NCBI GenBank assembly: GCA_003993805.1 | Contig: RSEF01000031.1 | Location: forward strand, 18,014,361 to 18,078,360 | Reading direction: 5' to 3' | Length of the DNA: 64,000 nt | From: Himantopus leucocephalus | Taxonomy: Eukaryota; Chordata; Aves; Charadriiformes; Recurvirostridae | Part shown: in pieces, positions 1-12,018 of the stretch | Layout of the letters: every line of letters begins with the position of its first letter | Position numbering within the stretch: the stretch's first letter is position 1 | Notes under the pieces: model-generated | Seen by the model: only the letters and a program-made list of their open reading frames with translations | The model's database searches: none | Told to the model about the DNA's origin: nothing | Translations under genes and position numbers: made by a program

Positions 1-1107
1 GCTAATGAAGCTACCCATAACTCATAGTATGGCTGGAAGTGCCTTTATAGTGTAAAGAAGATCACATGAAAAAGAACTGATTCTGCAGATGCCATGCTTC
101 AGAATCGGATATGCTGAGCTTATCACTCTGGTATCCTAAAATGTATTGCTATATATCTAAGTATTGTTTTATTGTCATTAAAGGAAATTTTATTTAGTAT
201 TTGGTCTGACGCTTTTCTGACTGTGTTTGATTGGTCTGGTTACCCATATTTAATGACTGTCTATTTAAACTAGATATAACATTTGAGTTATGTAGTCTCA
301 AAATTATGCAGCTAATTCTGTCTTCTTCAAAAGAAAAGCAAACATCTGGGGATTTTTTCATCTGTCATTGTCATGTACCAAAAACATTAATACACCTACA
401 TTCAGTGTCCTTCTGAGTTATCTACACAGTACAACAGATAGAGAGTTTACAACTCCTTGGGTTATTAGAAGGAAACTATATTATATTCAGAGGAAGCCTT
501 TCTGTTTATGTTTTGTGTCTTCATTCCTGACAGAAGAAGGAAACATATAGGGTGTTTTTTGCTTGGTTGGTTTTGGGTTTTAATTTGAAATACTGTTTAA
601 GTAAGTAGGTTCTATTACCCTGTAGCAAATACACACTTTTGCAAAAAACATGTAACTGTCTTCAGGTCCCTGCCTAGCATATGAGCTCATTTCACTGAAA
701 TAATAGATTTAAGTGTAATGCTTAACTTCAGAAAGGAAAGAAAACAAAAAGAGAAAACGAAGAATTATAGATGAGTCAGTTTACTATCAGGCCTCAGAAA
801 AAGCTCGGAACAAAGCACCCAGAAAACAGCAAAGAAATTAATATATTTGGGGTAGTGTAGACTAAGGAAGATAAGACTGAATAGAGCTATAACCATCTTC
901 AGGTACATCAAAGACTGTTGCAAATAGGGAATACAGTTCTGTTTGCTATGCTCAAGTCAGAGCACTAGACATAACTTTGCAAAAATATTTAAATCAGTCG
1001 TTAAAAAAACTTTTAATGTGGATACAACAGAACGGCTTGGGAGATTACCTAGTCTCTATCTTTGGACGTCTTTAAGAACATGTGAGAAAAATATTGGTAT
1101 GAACGAT
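1..1107. other. Intergenic, no gene seen
   Basis: AT-rich sequence with only short open frames (88 codons or fewer), no splice-flanked coding segments and no repeat family that I recognise. It lies about 29 kb downstream of the ANKRD55 stop codon. Confidence 0.6.
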
Positions 1108-1760
1108 TGCGGTGGTTTAACCTTGCCTAAGGACAAATGCCCATCCCATTGCTTGCTTACTGGCTCTCCTCAACAGGACAGGGCCAGAAAATGGGAAGAA
1201 CAGGAATGAGAAAGCTTGTGGGCTGACATAAGACAGGCAGGTTGCTTACCAACTACTGCTGTGGGCAAACCAGACTCAACTTGGGGAAAATTAATTTAAT
1301 TTTTTGGTAATTAAAATAGATTTAGGTGTTGAGAAACAAAGACAAACATTAAAACTAAACCTTTCCTCCCCACCCCTTTTCCAGGCCCAACTTGACTCCA
1401 CTCCAGACTCCAATCTGCAGGGAAATGCCTTCTCCACCGTGGCCTCTCCACTGGGCTGCAGGGGAATCTCTGCTCCAACGCCTGCAGCGCCTCCTCCCCT
1501 CCTTCTTCTCTCACCTTGGCATTCATAGCAATGTCTCTCACATAATTTTTTTCCTTCACTCCTCTGTGCCTGCTCAGCGTTTTGCCCTTTCTTAAATATA
1601 TTTTCCGCCTAGGTGCCCCCACGGTGGCTGCGGGGCCCAGCCGTGCCCTGCGGTGGGTCGGTCGGAGCCGGCTGGAACCAGCTGTGTCCAGCATGGGGCA
1701 GCCCCGGCCTCTCCTCACAGAGGCCACAGCGCAGCCCCCGCTGCCAATGGCAGCATTATT
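1108..1760 (-). mobile_element. Eroded avian ERV LTR, minus strand
   Basis: A GC-rich block inside AT-rich DNA. Read on the minus strand it has, in order: a GC-rich upstream part (about 1760-1620), a TATA-like TATTTAAG near 1594-1601, a purine-rich segment with repeated 'CTGCAG' and 'GTGGAG' words, an ATTAAA-type signal near 1291-1296 followed by 'CCCCAAGTTGAGTCTG', and an end 'AAACCACCGCA' at 1108. This order matches a dispersed avian LTR that I remember from many bird genomes; the family name is not certain. No matching 5' end or target duplication is visible, so the copy is probably truncated. The 138-codon minus-strand frame across 1311-1727 is a by-product of the GC-rich repeat and not a gene. 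Confidence 0.65.
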
Positions 1761-3063
1761 ATGATAAATATAGCTAAATCCCCTGAAGGAAGAGGATGGG
1801 TTCTAGACTGTTTTTTGGTATCCTGCCCTCTTCTGTTTTTCTGATATTTTTACGGCTTTTTAGATAATGATGTGATCAAGTAACAGCTCCTTCTTTTGCA
1901 AGTACAAAAGCTCTTTGTAAAGGTGATCTTTTCCTTTCTACTAGTTACGTGAGATTCTATTTGTCTGTATTAAAAGCTGTAATTGCATCACCTTCAGCAC
2001 TGTTATTCGCACTCTTCTAGTTTTAAAAAGTTTACAGATGTTGATTTCATACTTTGTCATACACGGAAACTAACACTGATCAGGTTACGTACAGTAATAA
2101 CACAAATTAATGATTTACAGTTATATCTGAAATGTCAACCAGTTTCATCTGTACCTTTTACATACTGCTATATATTTTAGCACTTTAGAGATGCTGTTAT
2201 TTTCTGAAGTCTAAATTTAGTACATAAACATAATGTAAGGATTCTTCAAGCAGATCTGTTTTGCAGAAGACCATTTAGATAAGTGTTAATTGTGTAGTCA
2301 TCAAGAGTATTGAAATATTAACCATATTCTTCCACTTCTTTGCTTTTGAGAACTCACGATAGTATTTTATATAGTAAGTCCTTTATCAACATGTACCTCT
2401 TTTAAATCACATGAATAAAACTGTTTACAATCAGTTGTTGAAAGATAACATTTAAATATGTAGTTTAGTTCAGAGCACATGGTCAATGTCAAATGAAATA
2501 GCTCCTTCAGTATAGCTAATTTACTTTCTAAGTTGAAAAAGAAAAAGATACCAGCACTATCAGGATGCAAAAGAAGACACGAGAAAAATGGTATGAGATT
2601 TTTTAATGATTTAAAGCACAAAACAGTAAATGTGCCTGACCTTATTAGGTATATTAAATCTATTTTATCCCTTTCATAAAAAACAAAACAAAACAAAACA
2701 AAACATTTTTTCACACTTGAATGCACTTGCTATGGAGTAATTCACGAGTGAAATATAAAGATGTGAAATTAACTAATCAGGTGTTTAATTCTATGAAGAC
2801 ATAATTAATGAAACTAAGATACTGGAAACATCACCAGTTGTTACATGTGCTGAGATTCTTCAGCCACTTGTCTGACTGGGACTGTGGGTTTTTTAGGAAC
2901 ATAACTTCTTCCCAGGAGTATTGAGGATTGCAAAAGATACCTCATTATACACATCTTGAGATGTTACAGCATGACAAAATGAACAACAAAGTGATCTGAT
3001 GAGCAGACGGGTACCATTATCTTGCATTCAGCTTTGGTGCCATAGTGAGGCCTCTGAGAAATT
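1761..3063. other. Intergenic, no gene seen
   Basis: AT-rich unique-looking sequence. The 1761-1960 part may be the far end of the adjacent LTR, but I cannot anchor it. Apart from the AAAAC microsatellite, nothing supports a feature. Confidence 0.5.
2680..2704 (+). repeat. (AAAAC)5 microsatellite
   Basis: Five exact tandem copies of AAAAC. Confidence 0.95.
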
Positions 3064-3238
3064 CTCTAATCTTTTCTTCCTACCCTCAATCCTTTCATCC
3101 CTCCTTCCATCCCTTCCTCCTTCCCTCTCTTCCTTCTCTCCTCCCTTTTCCTTCCTTCTTCACTTTCCTTCCTTCCGCTTCCTTGCCCTCTTTTCTCTCC
3201 CTCCTTCCCTTCTTTCCTTCCTCTCCCACTTTTTCTTC
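3064..3238 (+). repeat. Polypyrimidine (CT-rich) tract
   Basis: About 175 bases that are nearly all C or T on the plus strand, built from CCTT, TTCC and CCCTT variants with only a handful of purines. The overlapping Ser/Pro/Leu/Phe-rich open frames are low-complexity artefacts. Confidence 0.95.
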
Positions 3239-4275
3239 AACTGATAACGTTCAAGACATATGCACTGTATTTTACCTCACAGATGTATGATCTATAAAAC
3301 AAGACAAATGGGTTCCAACATGGCATGTGCATACATGCTGGCACCTTTTATAACATCTGCATCACATGGCATTCATAGTAGGTCACTCATTCTGTGACTG
3401 TATTAAACCACATCCATTCTCAAGGCATATGCTTTGACTGTTTTAAAACTATGGACACTGTGTGTCTATCTAGAAACTGTTTAGAGCTTAGGCTGCTATT
3501 GTTCTTATTGACCATAAAGTAGTGTGCCCTCATACCTCCTGCTGATAACAAGAGGACTTGACTTGTCTAGCCGTGATTATGCCTTCCTGAAATATCAAAA
3601 GGCTGTTGACCTGTAATGGCTTTTGTCTTGCAAGGGTCCCAATCTATATCATTTCAAGATATATGCATCAGTGCAATTTAAGTGCTAGGAGCTGTAAGAC
3701 AGTGAATATGTCATTAATGTGCCCATCTATTCTTTTGGACTTGTTTTAATCTGTATCAATTATAAATTAATTTTCACGAAAAGATAAAAAACTTCTCAAA
3801 TGTTTTTGGTATCAATATTGCCTTATGCTCCTTCCTAAGCCATGAGCATTTTCACTCTCTTATTCCATCAAATACAGACGAGAGTCAGTGTGTCTTGCTT
3901 TTTAGTCCTGATGCCTGTCTACATTTCTGAAATGTTATATCCCACTTGGTTCATCTTCCAGTGTAATTTTTCATGGCTGTGTAAGACTGAAGTATCATGG
4001 CTTTTGGATGTAACTTGCATCTGTGTTCTCTCGTGCATTTTGTAGACTGTAGGCACACTTAAACTGCACCTTAGAGCTTCCATTGTTATACCCATCGTCA
4101 CAACATTATGTTTGTATTGCTTAAATAAAAACTACTGTAGACCCTGGGCTGTACAATATTGGGTTCATTTTTCTCTCTATTCAGAGCAATTACGAAGTAC
4201 TTGAGGAAAATGCAGGCAGAAATTCTACTTCCATCTGACACAACCCACCTCTGCACTTATCTCCAAGCTTCTTTG
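3239..4275. other. Intergenic, no gene seen
   Basis: AT-rich sequence without coding frames of note or a recognised repeat. Confidence 0.5.
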
Positions 4276-5660
4276 CATAGAATCATAGAATCATAGAATT
4301 GTTGAGGTTGGAANNNNNNNNNNNNNNNNNNNNNNNNNNNNNNNNNNNNNNNNNNNNNNNNNNNNNNNNNNNNNNNNNNNNNNNNNNNNNNNNNNNNNNN
4401 NNNNNNNNNNNNNNNNNNNNNNNNNNNNNNNNNNNNNNNNNNNNNNNNNNNNNNNNNNNNNNNNNNNNNNNNNNNNNNNNNNNNNNNNNNNNNNNNNNNN
4501 NNNNNNNNNNNNNNNNNNNNNNNNNNNNNNNNNNNNNNNNNNNNNNNNNNNNNNNNNNNNNNNNNNNNNNNNNNNNNNNNNNNNNNNNNNNNNNNNNNNN
4601 NNNNNNNNNNNNNNNNNNNNNNNNNNNNNNNNNNNNNNNNNNNNNNNNNNNNNNNNNNNNNNNNNNNNNNNNNNNNNNNNNNNNNNNNNNNNNNNNNNNN
4701 NNNNNNNNNNNNNNNNNNNNNNNNNNNNNNNNNNNNNNNNNNNNNNNNNNNNNNNNNNNNNNNNNNNNNNNNNNNNNNNNNNNNNNNNNNNNNNNNNNNN
4801 NNNNNNNNNNNNNNNNNNNNNNNNNNNNNNNNNNNNNNNNNNNNNNNNNNNNNNNNNNNNNNNNNNNNNNNNNNNNNNNNNNNNNNNNNNNNNNNNNNNN
4901 NNNNNNNNNNNNNNNNNNNNNNNNNNNNNNNNNNNNNNNNNNNNNNNNNNNNNNNNNNNNNNNNNNNNNNNNNNNNNNNNNNNNNNNNNNNNNNNNNNNN
5001 NNNNNNNNNNNNNNNNNNNNNNNNNNNNNNNNNNNNNNNNNNNNNNNNNNNNNNNNNNNNNNNNNNNNNNNNNNNNNNNNNNNNNNNNNNNNNNNNNNNN
5101 NNNNNNNNNNNNNNNNNNNNNNNNNNNNNNNNNNNNNNNNNNNNNNNNNNNNNNNNNNNNNNNNNNNNNNNNNNNNNNNNNNNNNNNNNNNNNNNNNNNN
5201 NNNNNNNNNNNNNNNNNNNNNNNNNNNNNNNNNNNNNNNNNNNNNNNNNNNNNNNNNNNNNNNNNNNNNNNNNNNNNNNNNNNNNNNNNNNNNNNNNNNN
5301 NNNNNNNNNNNNNCTTCTTATGTTGGGGGCCCCAGAGCTGGACGCAGTACTCCAGGGGGTGTTTCACGAGAGTGGAGCAAAGGGGCAGAATCACCTTCCT
5401 AGACCTGCTGGCCACACTTGTTTTGATGCAACCCAGGATGTGGCTGGCTTTCTGGGCTGCAAGCACATATGGCCAGCTCCTGTTGAGCTTCTCGTCAACC
5501 AGTACCCCCAAGTCCTTCTCCTCAGGGCTGCTCTCAATCCATTCTCTGCCCAGCCTGTATTTGTGCTTGGGATTGCCCCGACCCAGATGTAGGACCTGGC
5601 ACTTGGCATTGTTAAACTTCATGAGGTTTGCACAGGCCCTATATGTACAACCGAGGCAAA
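4276..5660 (-). mobile_element. CR1 LINE fragment, minus strand, interrupted by gap
   Basis: The plus strand begins with 'CATAGAATCATAGAATCATA', the reverse complement of the CR1 3'-terminal repeat, so the element points left. Beyond the gap, the minus strand from about 5640 to 5314 encodes the end of the CR1 reverse transcriptase ORF2, including '[19 protein letters not shown]', '[17 protein letters not shown]', '[19 protein letters not shown]' and '[13 protein letters not shown]'. The copy is 5'-truncated near 5650, where similarity stops. Its reading frame is fairly well kept, which suggests moderate age. It is not a functional gene. Confidence 0.95.
4314..5313. other. Assembly gap, 1000 N
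   Basis: Exactly 1000 undetermined bases inside the CR1 copy. Alignment by eye to the CR1 at 46192-46714 predicts only about 420 missing bases. Confidence 0.98.
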
Positions 5661-8600
5661 AGCAAGTCCACTTGATACTTGATGGCACATCAAGCACATC
5701 AAGCAATGAGTGATGCATATGGCAACAGGGCTATCCTCATTCTTTAGCACTGCCATGCCCAGGAGGTTGCTAAAATCTGACACTCAGGACAAGGCCTTGC
5801 AAAATTCAGTCAGGGTCTGTAGACCTGTAACTAGGGTTCATCAGTTCAGGAAAATGTTGTGATCATTGGAAGAAGTTAGAAATAGGGATAGCTGACTCCT
5901 CCACATGTGATGAGCTTGACAGGGAAGCTTTGGGTTGTTGAAGAGGACTTGACCCTGTTTTTTTGTTGTGATTCTCAGGAAGATGAATGGCAACACCATG
6001 GAGCTGCAGCAGGACATGTGCAATAGAAAGAAGGTTGGTTATATCCACTGAAAAATAATGGCACGTCTGACAGAGTGGTGCGGAACCTAGCAATCTGGCT
6101 ATTTTTCGGGGGTGGAAATCATACAGTTAATGTCATTTTAGACCTAGGCTGGAAGTTTTGGCTAATGGAACGTGTTCCTAGGTGGGTTTTTTTCCTGAAA
6201 GATAGTGGGCAGGACAATCAGAAAAAAAGTAGTCTGACCTTCACTGGAGGAAGAAGGTCAAAAGTGAGACCAGAGAAATGAAAAGGCTTCTAAATCAAAG
6301 AAAGCAAATATGAAATATCAGTGAGGATAAAATAAAAATACTGAAAAGAATGAAATTAATCAAACAGAAAATGCTTAAGTTAGAATGAGTAATACAGTGA
6401 AATTGCAGTTCACTGCAAGGAAGTGCTGATTCAGACTGGTAGCTAAGGTGAGCTGAAGGTGTTATGACATGCTGCAGTCACTTATGCTACATGTGTGAGC
6501 TGCCCAGGAGCTTAGTATGCTTTTGGCAGCTGCTAAAGCTAAAAAGCCTTTGGAATGATTCTGCATACACAGCCCAAAATGTAGTTGTGTCCTTAGATAA
6601 ATGCTTAAGGCAGAACTCTTGGACAGTGGACAAGAAAACCCAACTAGGAGTAGCAGAAGACGATTAAAAAGGAAAGGAAGATGTCCTCAGAATGAGTGGG
6701 ATTCTCTTTCCTGCTGGGCCATGAAGACTTTCATGAGCGGTATGGCCAATAACAAATATTCCAGAAGTTGTCAGTCAGTCCTTCATTGCAAAGATAATCT
6801 AGTATTGGGACAAAATAAGGTCATGGGTGAGGAATACCTGAGCTGAGCCTGAACAAGGGCTGACAGAAGTGATACTAGCAATAGAAAAAGGCATTCTGAA
6901 AACTCAAGGCCGTGGTTCAGTCTCCTTTGTTGTAGGATGTATATTCACAGCCAATCTGTGTTATATAGATGTAATTGTGGATTCCTTTCTGATGTCAACA
7001 CATGTAAGTGGCACTTTCTGTCCTTTACAGTGAGCAAGGGAAGAGTCCTTGTGATTGGCCATGTTATTCAGACTGTCCTTTTGTTTTGGACAGGCTGTAA
7101 CAATATTCCAGTTATTAAAGAACAAAATCACATGACATGCTTCTTTCAGGTTGTGTGATAATTGGCTCACAAGGCACAGAATTTCAAATGGAGCTCATGT
7201 TCTTGGTCCTCAACTGCAGAGCGTAGCAGGGACAGCACGGGGGGTGCCTGACTCCAGGCTTCACTCTGTGGTTGCTCCATCGCACAGTGGAGCTCTCCAT
7301 TCTAAGGCTAAAACTTGGCTGTGTGTTGGCTGGTCTTAGGTAGTGGAATGACTCTAAGCATGAAGACTTATTGCTGACCTCTTCATCCTTCCTCCAAGTG
7401 CAAGGTGTACTTCTTAATTTATATGGGGAAAGCAAGATCACAGAACAAAACATTAAAAAATTTGCCATAACTTAAAACAGTGAGGTACCAGCTAGCATAT
7501 TCCTGTGCACAAAGAGAAGCTGTAATAGCAAACAACAACTTTGTGCATTAAGTTGCTGTGTTTCATAGCTGCTAGTCATGCCGTCTAACACTGGAAAGTA
7601 CTCAGCAGGGTGGTTGTGGTATAAGAACCTGTATGCAGTAGAAGATACTTCAGCTTGACTTTGTTTAACAACTATAAATTTGTTTCTGGTGAACTCACAC
7701 GTTGGGGTGACATCCAGCTTCTGAAGACCTATTCTGTTGTGGCTTGCTGTGTGTGAATTAAGCTGCTGTTGTGGTTGGAAACGCTGGCTTTCTGATACTA
7801 CGGCTCAGGACTTCTCAGTATAGGATGGTAGAGACTTACTGAAGAAACAGTGTATATGGCGCTTAGAGAGAAGAAATCTGCTACAGGCAAACTACTGACA
7901 AATCCTTGCTGTATTTTTCCATGCTATACCTACTGTTAGACAGAAATCAATACAGTGAGATGCCACTTGATTTCCAGGAAGAGAGCTATCAGCAATGATG
8001 TATAGTTAATTGCCTTAAAGTGACACATTTAAAAAAAGGTTCTTGACAGCTTTGTGCTTGAAGTTTTCTGCTTGAGCTGTTACAAAACACAAAAGGCTAG
8101 AGCCTGTTGCTACAAGTAAAGGCTGTGGGACTCATGGGGAAGTACATTCTCATCACTAAAACTGAAGCCAAGTTCTATATTAGAGAACCCCTCTTTCACT
8201 GCTGCCTTATAGTTAAATTGACTGATGTTATTCAGAGCAGTTAAGGCTATACGTACAAAAATATATTCAGTTCTGAGTATTTTACTGATAATGTCACCAA
8301 AAGTGAGTGTGTTCATGAGAAAGAGTAACAACTTCATAAGATGAAGGAATGAAGACTTGAGAATAGGAACAATTGAAAGAATAGTAACAAAGTTTAGCAT
8401 GCCAGCTATATTTGTGTGTGAAGGTGTAACTACGAGATACAAGAAGGAGTATAGGAATTTGTACATGAAAGTGTAGCACAAAAGGGATGTATATAGAATG
8501 AAGTAAGCAATAGAATGAAAGCGAACAAAGGCTTTTCGAAATAATTTCCCATTGCTAAGACATACTAGACTAGACCATCAGCTACAGGTCTTAAATATTT

Positions 8601-10897
8601 AATTTATACCTGCATTTAACAATATATTTAGGTACCTAGGAAACTTACGCATTCACTGGAAAATAAAAGAAACAGTAAGCATTTGTATTAGCCAATTCAT
8701 ACTGCAGCTTTATATATGGTACAAAGATACAGATAAAGATCTTTGCCCCATATGCTTCACTGCCTTTGAGGATTTACTTTGCATTTTACATTTGTGGTTT
8801 TGCTGATTGTGGTCTTCTCTTCTCATTCCTCTACTTTACCGTTATCCTTACCATTTATTAAGAGGTCTTCCTTCCTTTGATCTCCTTGTTCTCTTTTTCT
8901 CCTCTTCCATTGCCAACCTTACTTTCATATCTTTTCCTCTTTTTTCTGCTCCCTTTAGCATTATATTAAATACCACTGTTGTATTTGCAACTTGTCCAGA
9001 ATCAGTCTGTCAAAATAATTCCTTCTAAGGGTCTTCTTAGGGAGAAGGTTAATTGGATAAGAGTGTTTGGGTGTCATATTTATACTATCACTCAGCTATA
9101 TGACAAACCAAATCCTGCCAAAAATCTGAAGTTACACGGAGTTCCTTTTGCTCTTGTCTCACCACTGGCAGTAACAAGTGCTTTGCAGTCAGAATTTAGC
9201 AAACAAAAATGATGGTGATCATGCATAAGGCATAGCAAAATCAAGCCCAGTTTCTCAGTAACGAAAGTCCTCTGAAGTGCCAACAGCAGTAAAAGCTTGC
9301 TTTAAGATATAAGCCAGAGAGATATGAATCATTGTCTGAACACATCTCCTACACTGAGCTGTGAAGCATTCTTTCTAGAGCCCAAGTTTAGAAATTGTCA
9401 TTGTTACTTGAAATTTTTGTATGAATATTTGTAATCAAGCTTTAACTTCCCAGAACCGAATTTTGTAATTTTGTGATTTCTTTTTGGTTTTGTTGCAGCA
9501 GTCACATTTCCCAGACTGGACTAGACGCTCATTGTCTTGCTGGTGTATAAATGTGTGGAAAAACGCAGACCTTCTCCCAGAATCAGGGACTCTAAAAGAT
9601 TAAAGAAAATGGAAGACAAACATTAGTGGTAAGAGATATAACCTACAAACCAAATTGTTACCATAATCATAGACTAATGCTCCCTTATTCTTTACATTAT
9701 CATTGTCTACTCCTTTCTTTGTCACTTTGTCCTGCCTCTTTTTGCCCTTTCTTTCTTCTGTAACTGGGGCCACTTGTCATTCAGCCTGTAAAGGTTGACT
9801 TAAATATATTTTGCCCATAGTTAATTAAGCAGTGGGAGAATCTTCTTGGAGATATATATGTACTCAAGACTGGTTTCAAGTCATGTCAATATCAATATAT
9901 CCTGAAACACATGGGCTGCTCCTGTTTGTATTTTAGTGCTTTTTCTGAATAGATCCTTTATGAAACTGCTTGCTAGTATTTGCTCCAAAGTAGCAGTTCA
10001 TAAAGTATTACTTGAATTTTATTACATGACTGACTGTGATATCAACTAAAAGAATAATTCATTAACCAATGATAGTTTGTTGAACAAGAGACATTAACAT
10101 TTTCACTATCCTGATATTTTATATGCAGTCCTTAAGAATGTGAATAAATGTATTTCAGAAATGCTTATAAATTCTTATGTTACTCATTAATTGCTTGATA
10201 AGCTTGAATCAAAAGGAGCCATGAACAAATTACTTTTAATAGATTGGGTTTGATGAAAAATTCTCAGATTATGTTGATATTTTCCTGGTAGGTTCCCGTT
10301 GGCCGCTTCATACTGTATATTACATACATGTCAACATGTAACAGCAGTAGTATATGCAGGGTCTTTTAAATTAAACGTTTCAAAAACATTAGGGTGAAGT
10401 TGAATAATCTTGTCTTTGGATGTGTTGAGTACACTGTTCTCCCATGAGCTGATGATGGATAATACGAGCTTTGAAAGGAGGTTTGGACCACAGTGCCTTC
10501 AGAGGTCTCTTTCTAAATTATTTCCTGAATTATTTTGCAATTCTATGATAATCATTAGCTTATCACTGCAGGTTGGGCTATTAGTCCATGTACTGTCCAA
10601 TGCATACTATTCATAGGGTTACTGGAATATATTCAACATGTCTTTGTAAAGGAATATGGAATATTAGTGGTTCAGTTTAAATAAAATTAATCTCTTAGAG
10701 TTAATCATTTAGTGCTAGGCCACACTGGCGTACTACTTATATATAACTCACTTAGCGTAAGTAGCTACAGTTGCTGGAGCCTTAGGCTGCAAGCTGTGAA
10801 CTTTCACCTAGATAAGTCAAACTTGTTTTGGACTTCTACTTAAGTTACATAAAAGAAGGCCCTGAGACTGGTACAAACCAGGAGATAAGGAAACTAC
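5661..10897. other. Intergenic, no gene seen
   Basis: About 5 kb of AT-rich sequence. Open frames reach 123 codons at most (8110-8481, minus) and none has domain features, splice-compatible ends or a recognised family. A small hairpin (CTTGATG, GCA, CATCAAG) sits near 5686-5702, just past the CR1 end. Confidence 0.5.
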
Positions 10898-10902
10898 TAC
10901 TG
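10898..10902 (+). repeat. Target-site duplication, left copy (TACTG)
   Basis: TACTG directly precedes the LTR end at 10903 and is repeated directly after its other end at 11584-11588. Confidence 0.88.
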
Positions 10903-11583
10903 TGTTATGGTTTGAGGAACCCACAAAAATTTATTGTTGTTATGATCATTATTCTATCACCTGATGACCCCTCCCCACCTGGGTAGGGGAACTGGGAAAA
11001 AACAAGGAAACTCAAGGGTTGAAATATAACATATTTAATAGGCTAAGACTAGATAATTAACATTAATAACACTTAAGAACAAATATTGATCCTGATACCA
11101 ATATAAAATATACAAGGATTATACTCAGCCAATTCTGTCCGTTGGAAGCTGTGCACTCCCAGCAGTGGACAATAAATGTTGGACAGTGTGCGCGCTATGG
11201 CCTCAGGAGGAAGGGAAGGGCTCAGGGGTCTGGCACTGGGGCAAGAAGTTCTCAGGATGGCAGCCATTGTAGACGAGAGAGAGAACTCCTCAGCAAACTT
11301 TCTCCTTTCTATTGAATGTGACATTCATGGTATGAAATAATCCTGTTGGCCAGCTTGGGTCAGGTGCCTGGGTCTTGCTCCTCCTCATCCCCACACCTGG
11401 CTAAATCAAAAACACCGAGACCATGAAAACCACATACCATAGCTGGGTATGAAGAAAATATTTTCACAAATTCAGACACTAGAATCTTCTAAAAGTGCCA
11501 TTTCCCCAAACATTAGAAGAGAATTTACTGCAAAGTAAAATTACTGAAAGAGAAATTAGTCCTGTGTCGCTCAAACCAGGACA
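10903..11583 (-). mobile_element. Complete solo LTR (avian ERV), minus strand
   Basis: A 681-bp element with TG...CA termini. Read on the minus strand it opens TGTCCTGGTTTGAG at 11583 and closes CTCAAACCATAACA at 10903, so the ends are imperfect inverted repeats of each other. An AATAAA signal is present on the minus strand (10930-10935), about 30 bases before the 3' end, as expected for an LTR R/U5 region. Both flanks carry the same TACTG pentamer. No gag, pol or env sequence and no second LTR adjoin it, so it looks like the product of recombination between the two LTRs of a provirus. A 5-bp duplication fits several avian ERV classes; ERVL-like is my best guess from memory of similar sequences. 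Confidence 0.9.
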
Positions 11584-11588
11584 TACTG
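11584..11588 (+). repeat. Target-site duplication, right copy (TACTG)
   Basis: Exact copy of the pentamer at 10898-10902, immediately after the LTR terminus. Confidence 0.88.
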
Positions 11589-11891
11589 TCAACAGAGGAT
11601 GTACCTTGACAAGATAAGAACAGTTAATGGGCCTGCCTAGAGAAAGAGAAAGAATCTGATAAGGAACAAGAGGACTCCAGAACACAAATTACCATTGGAG
11701 CATGTGGCACATGCATGCATAGGTTGTAAGGGAGTAATTGCCCAGGAATTTCTTGGTTCCGGGTCCCTCTCCAGAGGCTGCCAGATCGGGCTGTCCTTGC
11801 TGCTGTGCTGCTCAAATAAATTATTTTTTTCTTTGGATTATTGCCTGAGATTCTGCTATGGGAAACCTAGGGTGAAGAATCTTCTTTAACA
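11587..11891 (+). mobile_element. Possible second, older LTR fragment, plus strand
   Basis: The block starts TGTCAACAGAGGATG and carries 'CTCAAATAAATTATTT' (an AATAAA signal, about 11816-11821), followed by a T-rich, 'GGATTATTGCCTGAGATTC' tail, which is the usual layout of an LTR polyadenylation region and U5. It ends near TTAACA at 11891. No target duplication was found and I do not recognise the family, so unique DNA with a chance AATAAA is possible. If real, the solo LTR inserted at its very 5' edge. Confidence 0.35.
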
Positions 11892-12000
11892 TGTTATTAG
11901 GTTGTTTTTTTTTAATGTTATATTTATGCATACCTCATTACAAGTTTAATTGTGCATCACGGAGAATATGCATACTCTATAGAGATGCAGGTGACCATTA

Positions 12001-12018
12001 ATCATAGAATCATAGAAT
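12001..12018 (-). repeat. CR1 3'-tail-like scrap
   Basis: ATCATAGAATCATAGAAT is two copies of the reverse-complemented CR1 terminal repeat, with no recognisable CR1 body beside it. It may be a tiny CR1 relic. Confidence 0.4.

Noticed and set aside
1311..1727. 138-codon minus-strand frame in a GC-rich island
   Set aside because: Explained by an avian LTR whose GC-rich half lacks stop codons.
4291..5718. 475-codon minus-strand frame
   Set aside because: Most of it is the N gap; the real residues are CR1 reverse transcriptase remnants.
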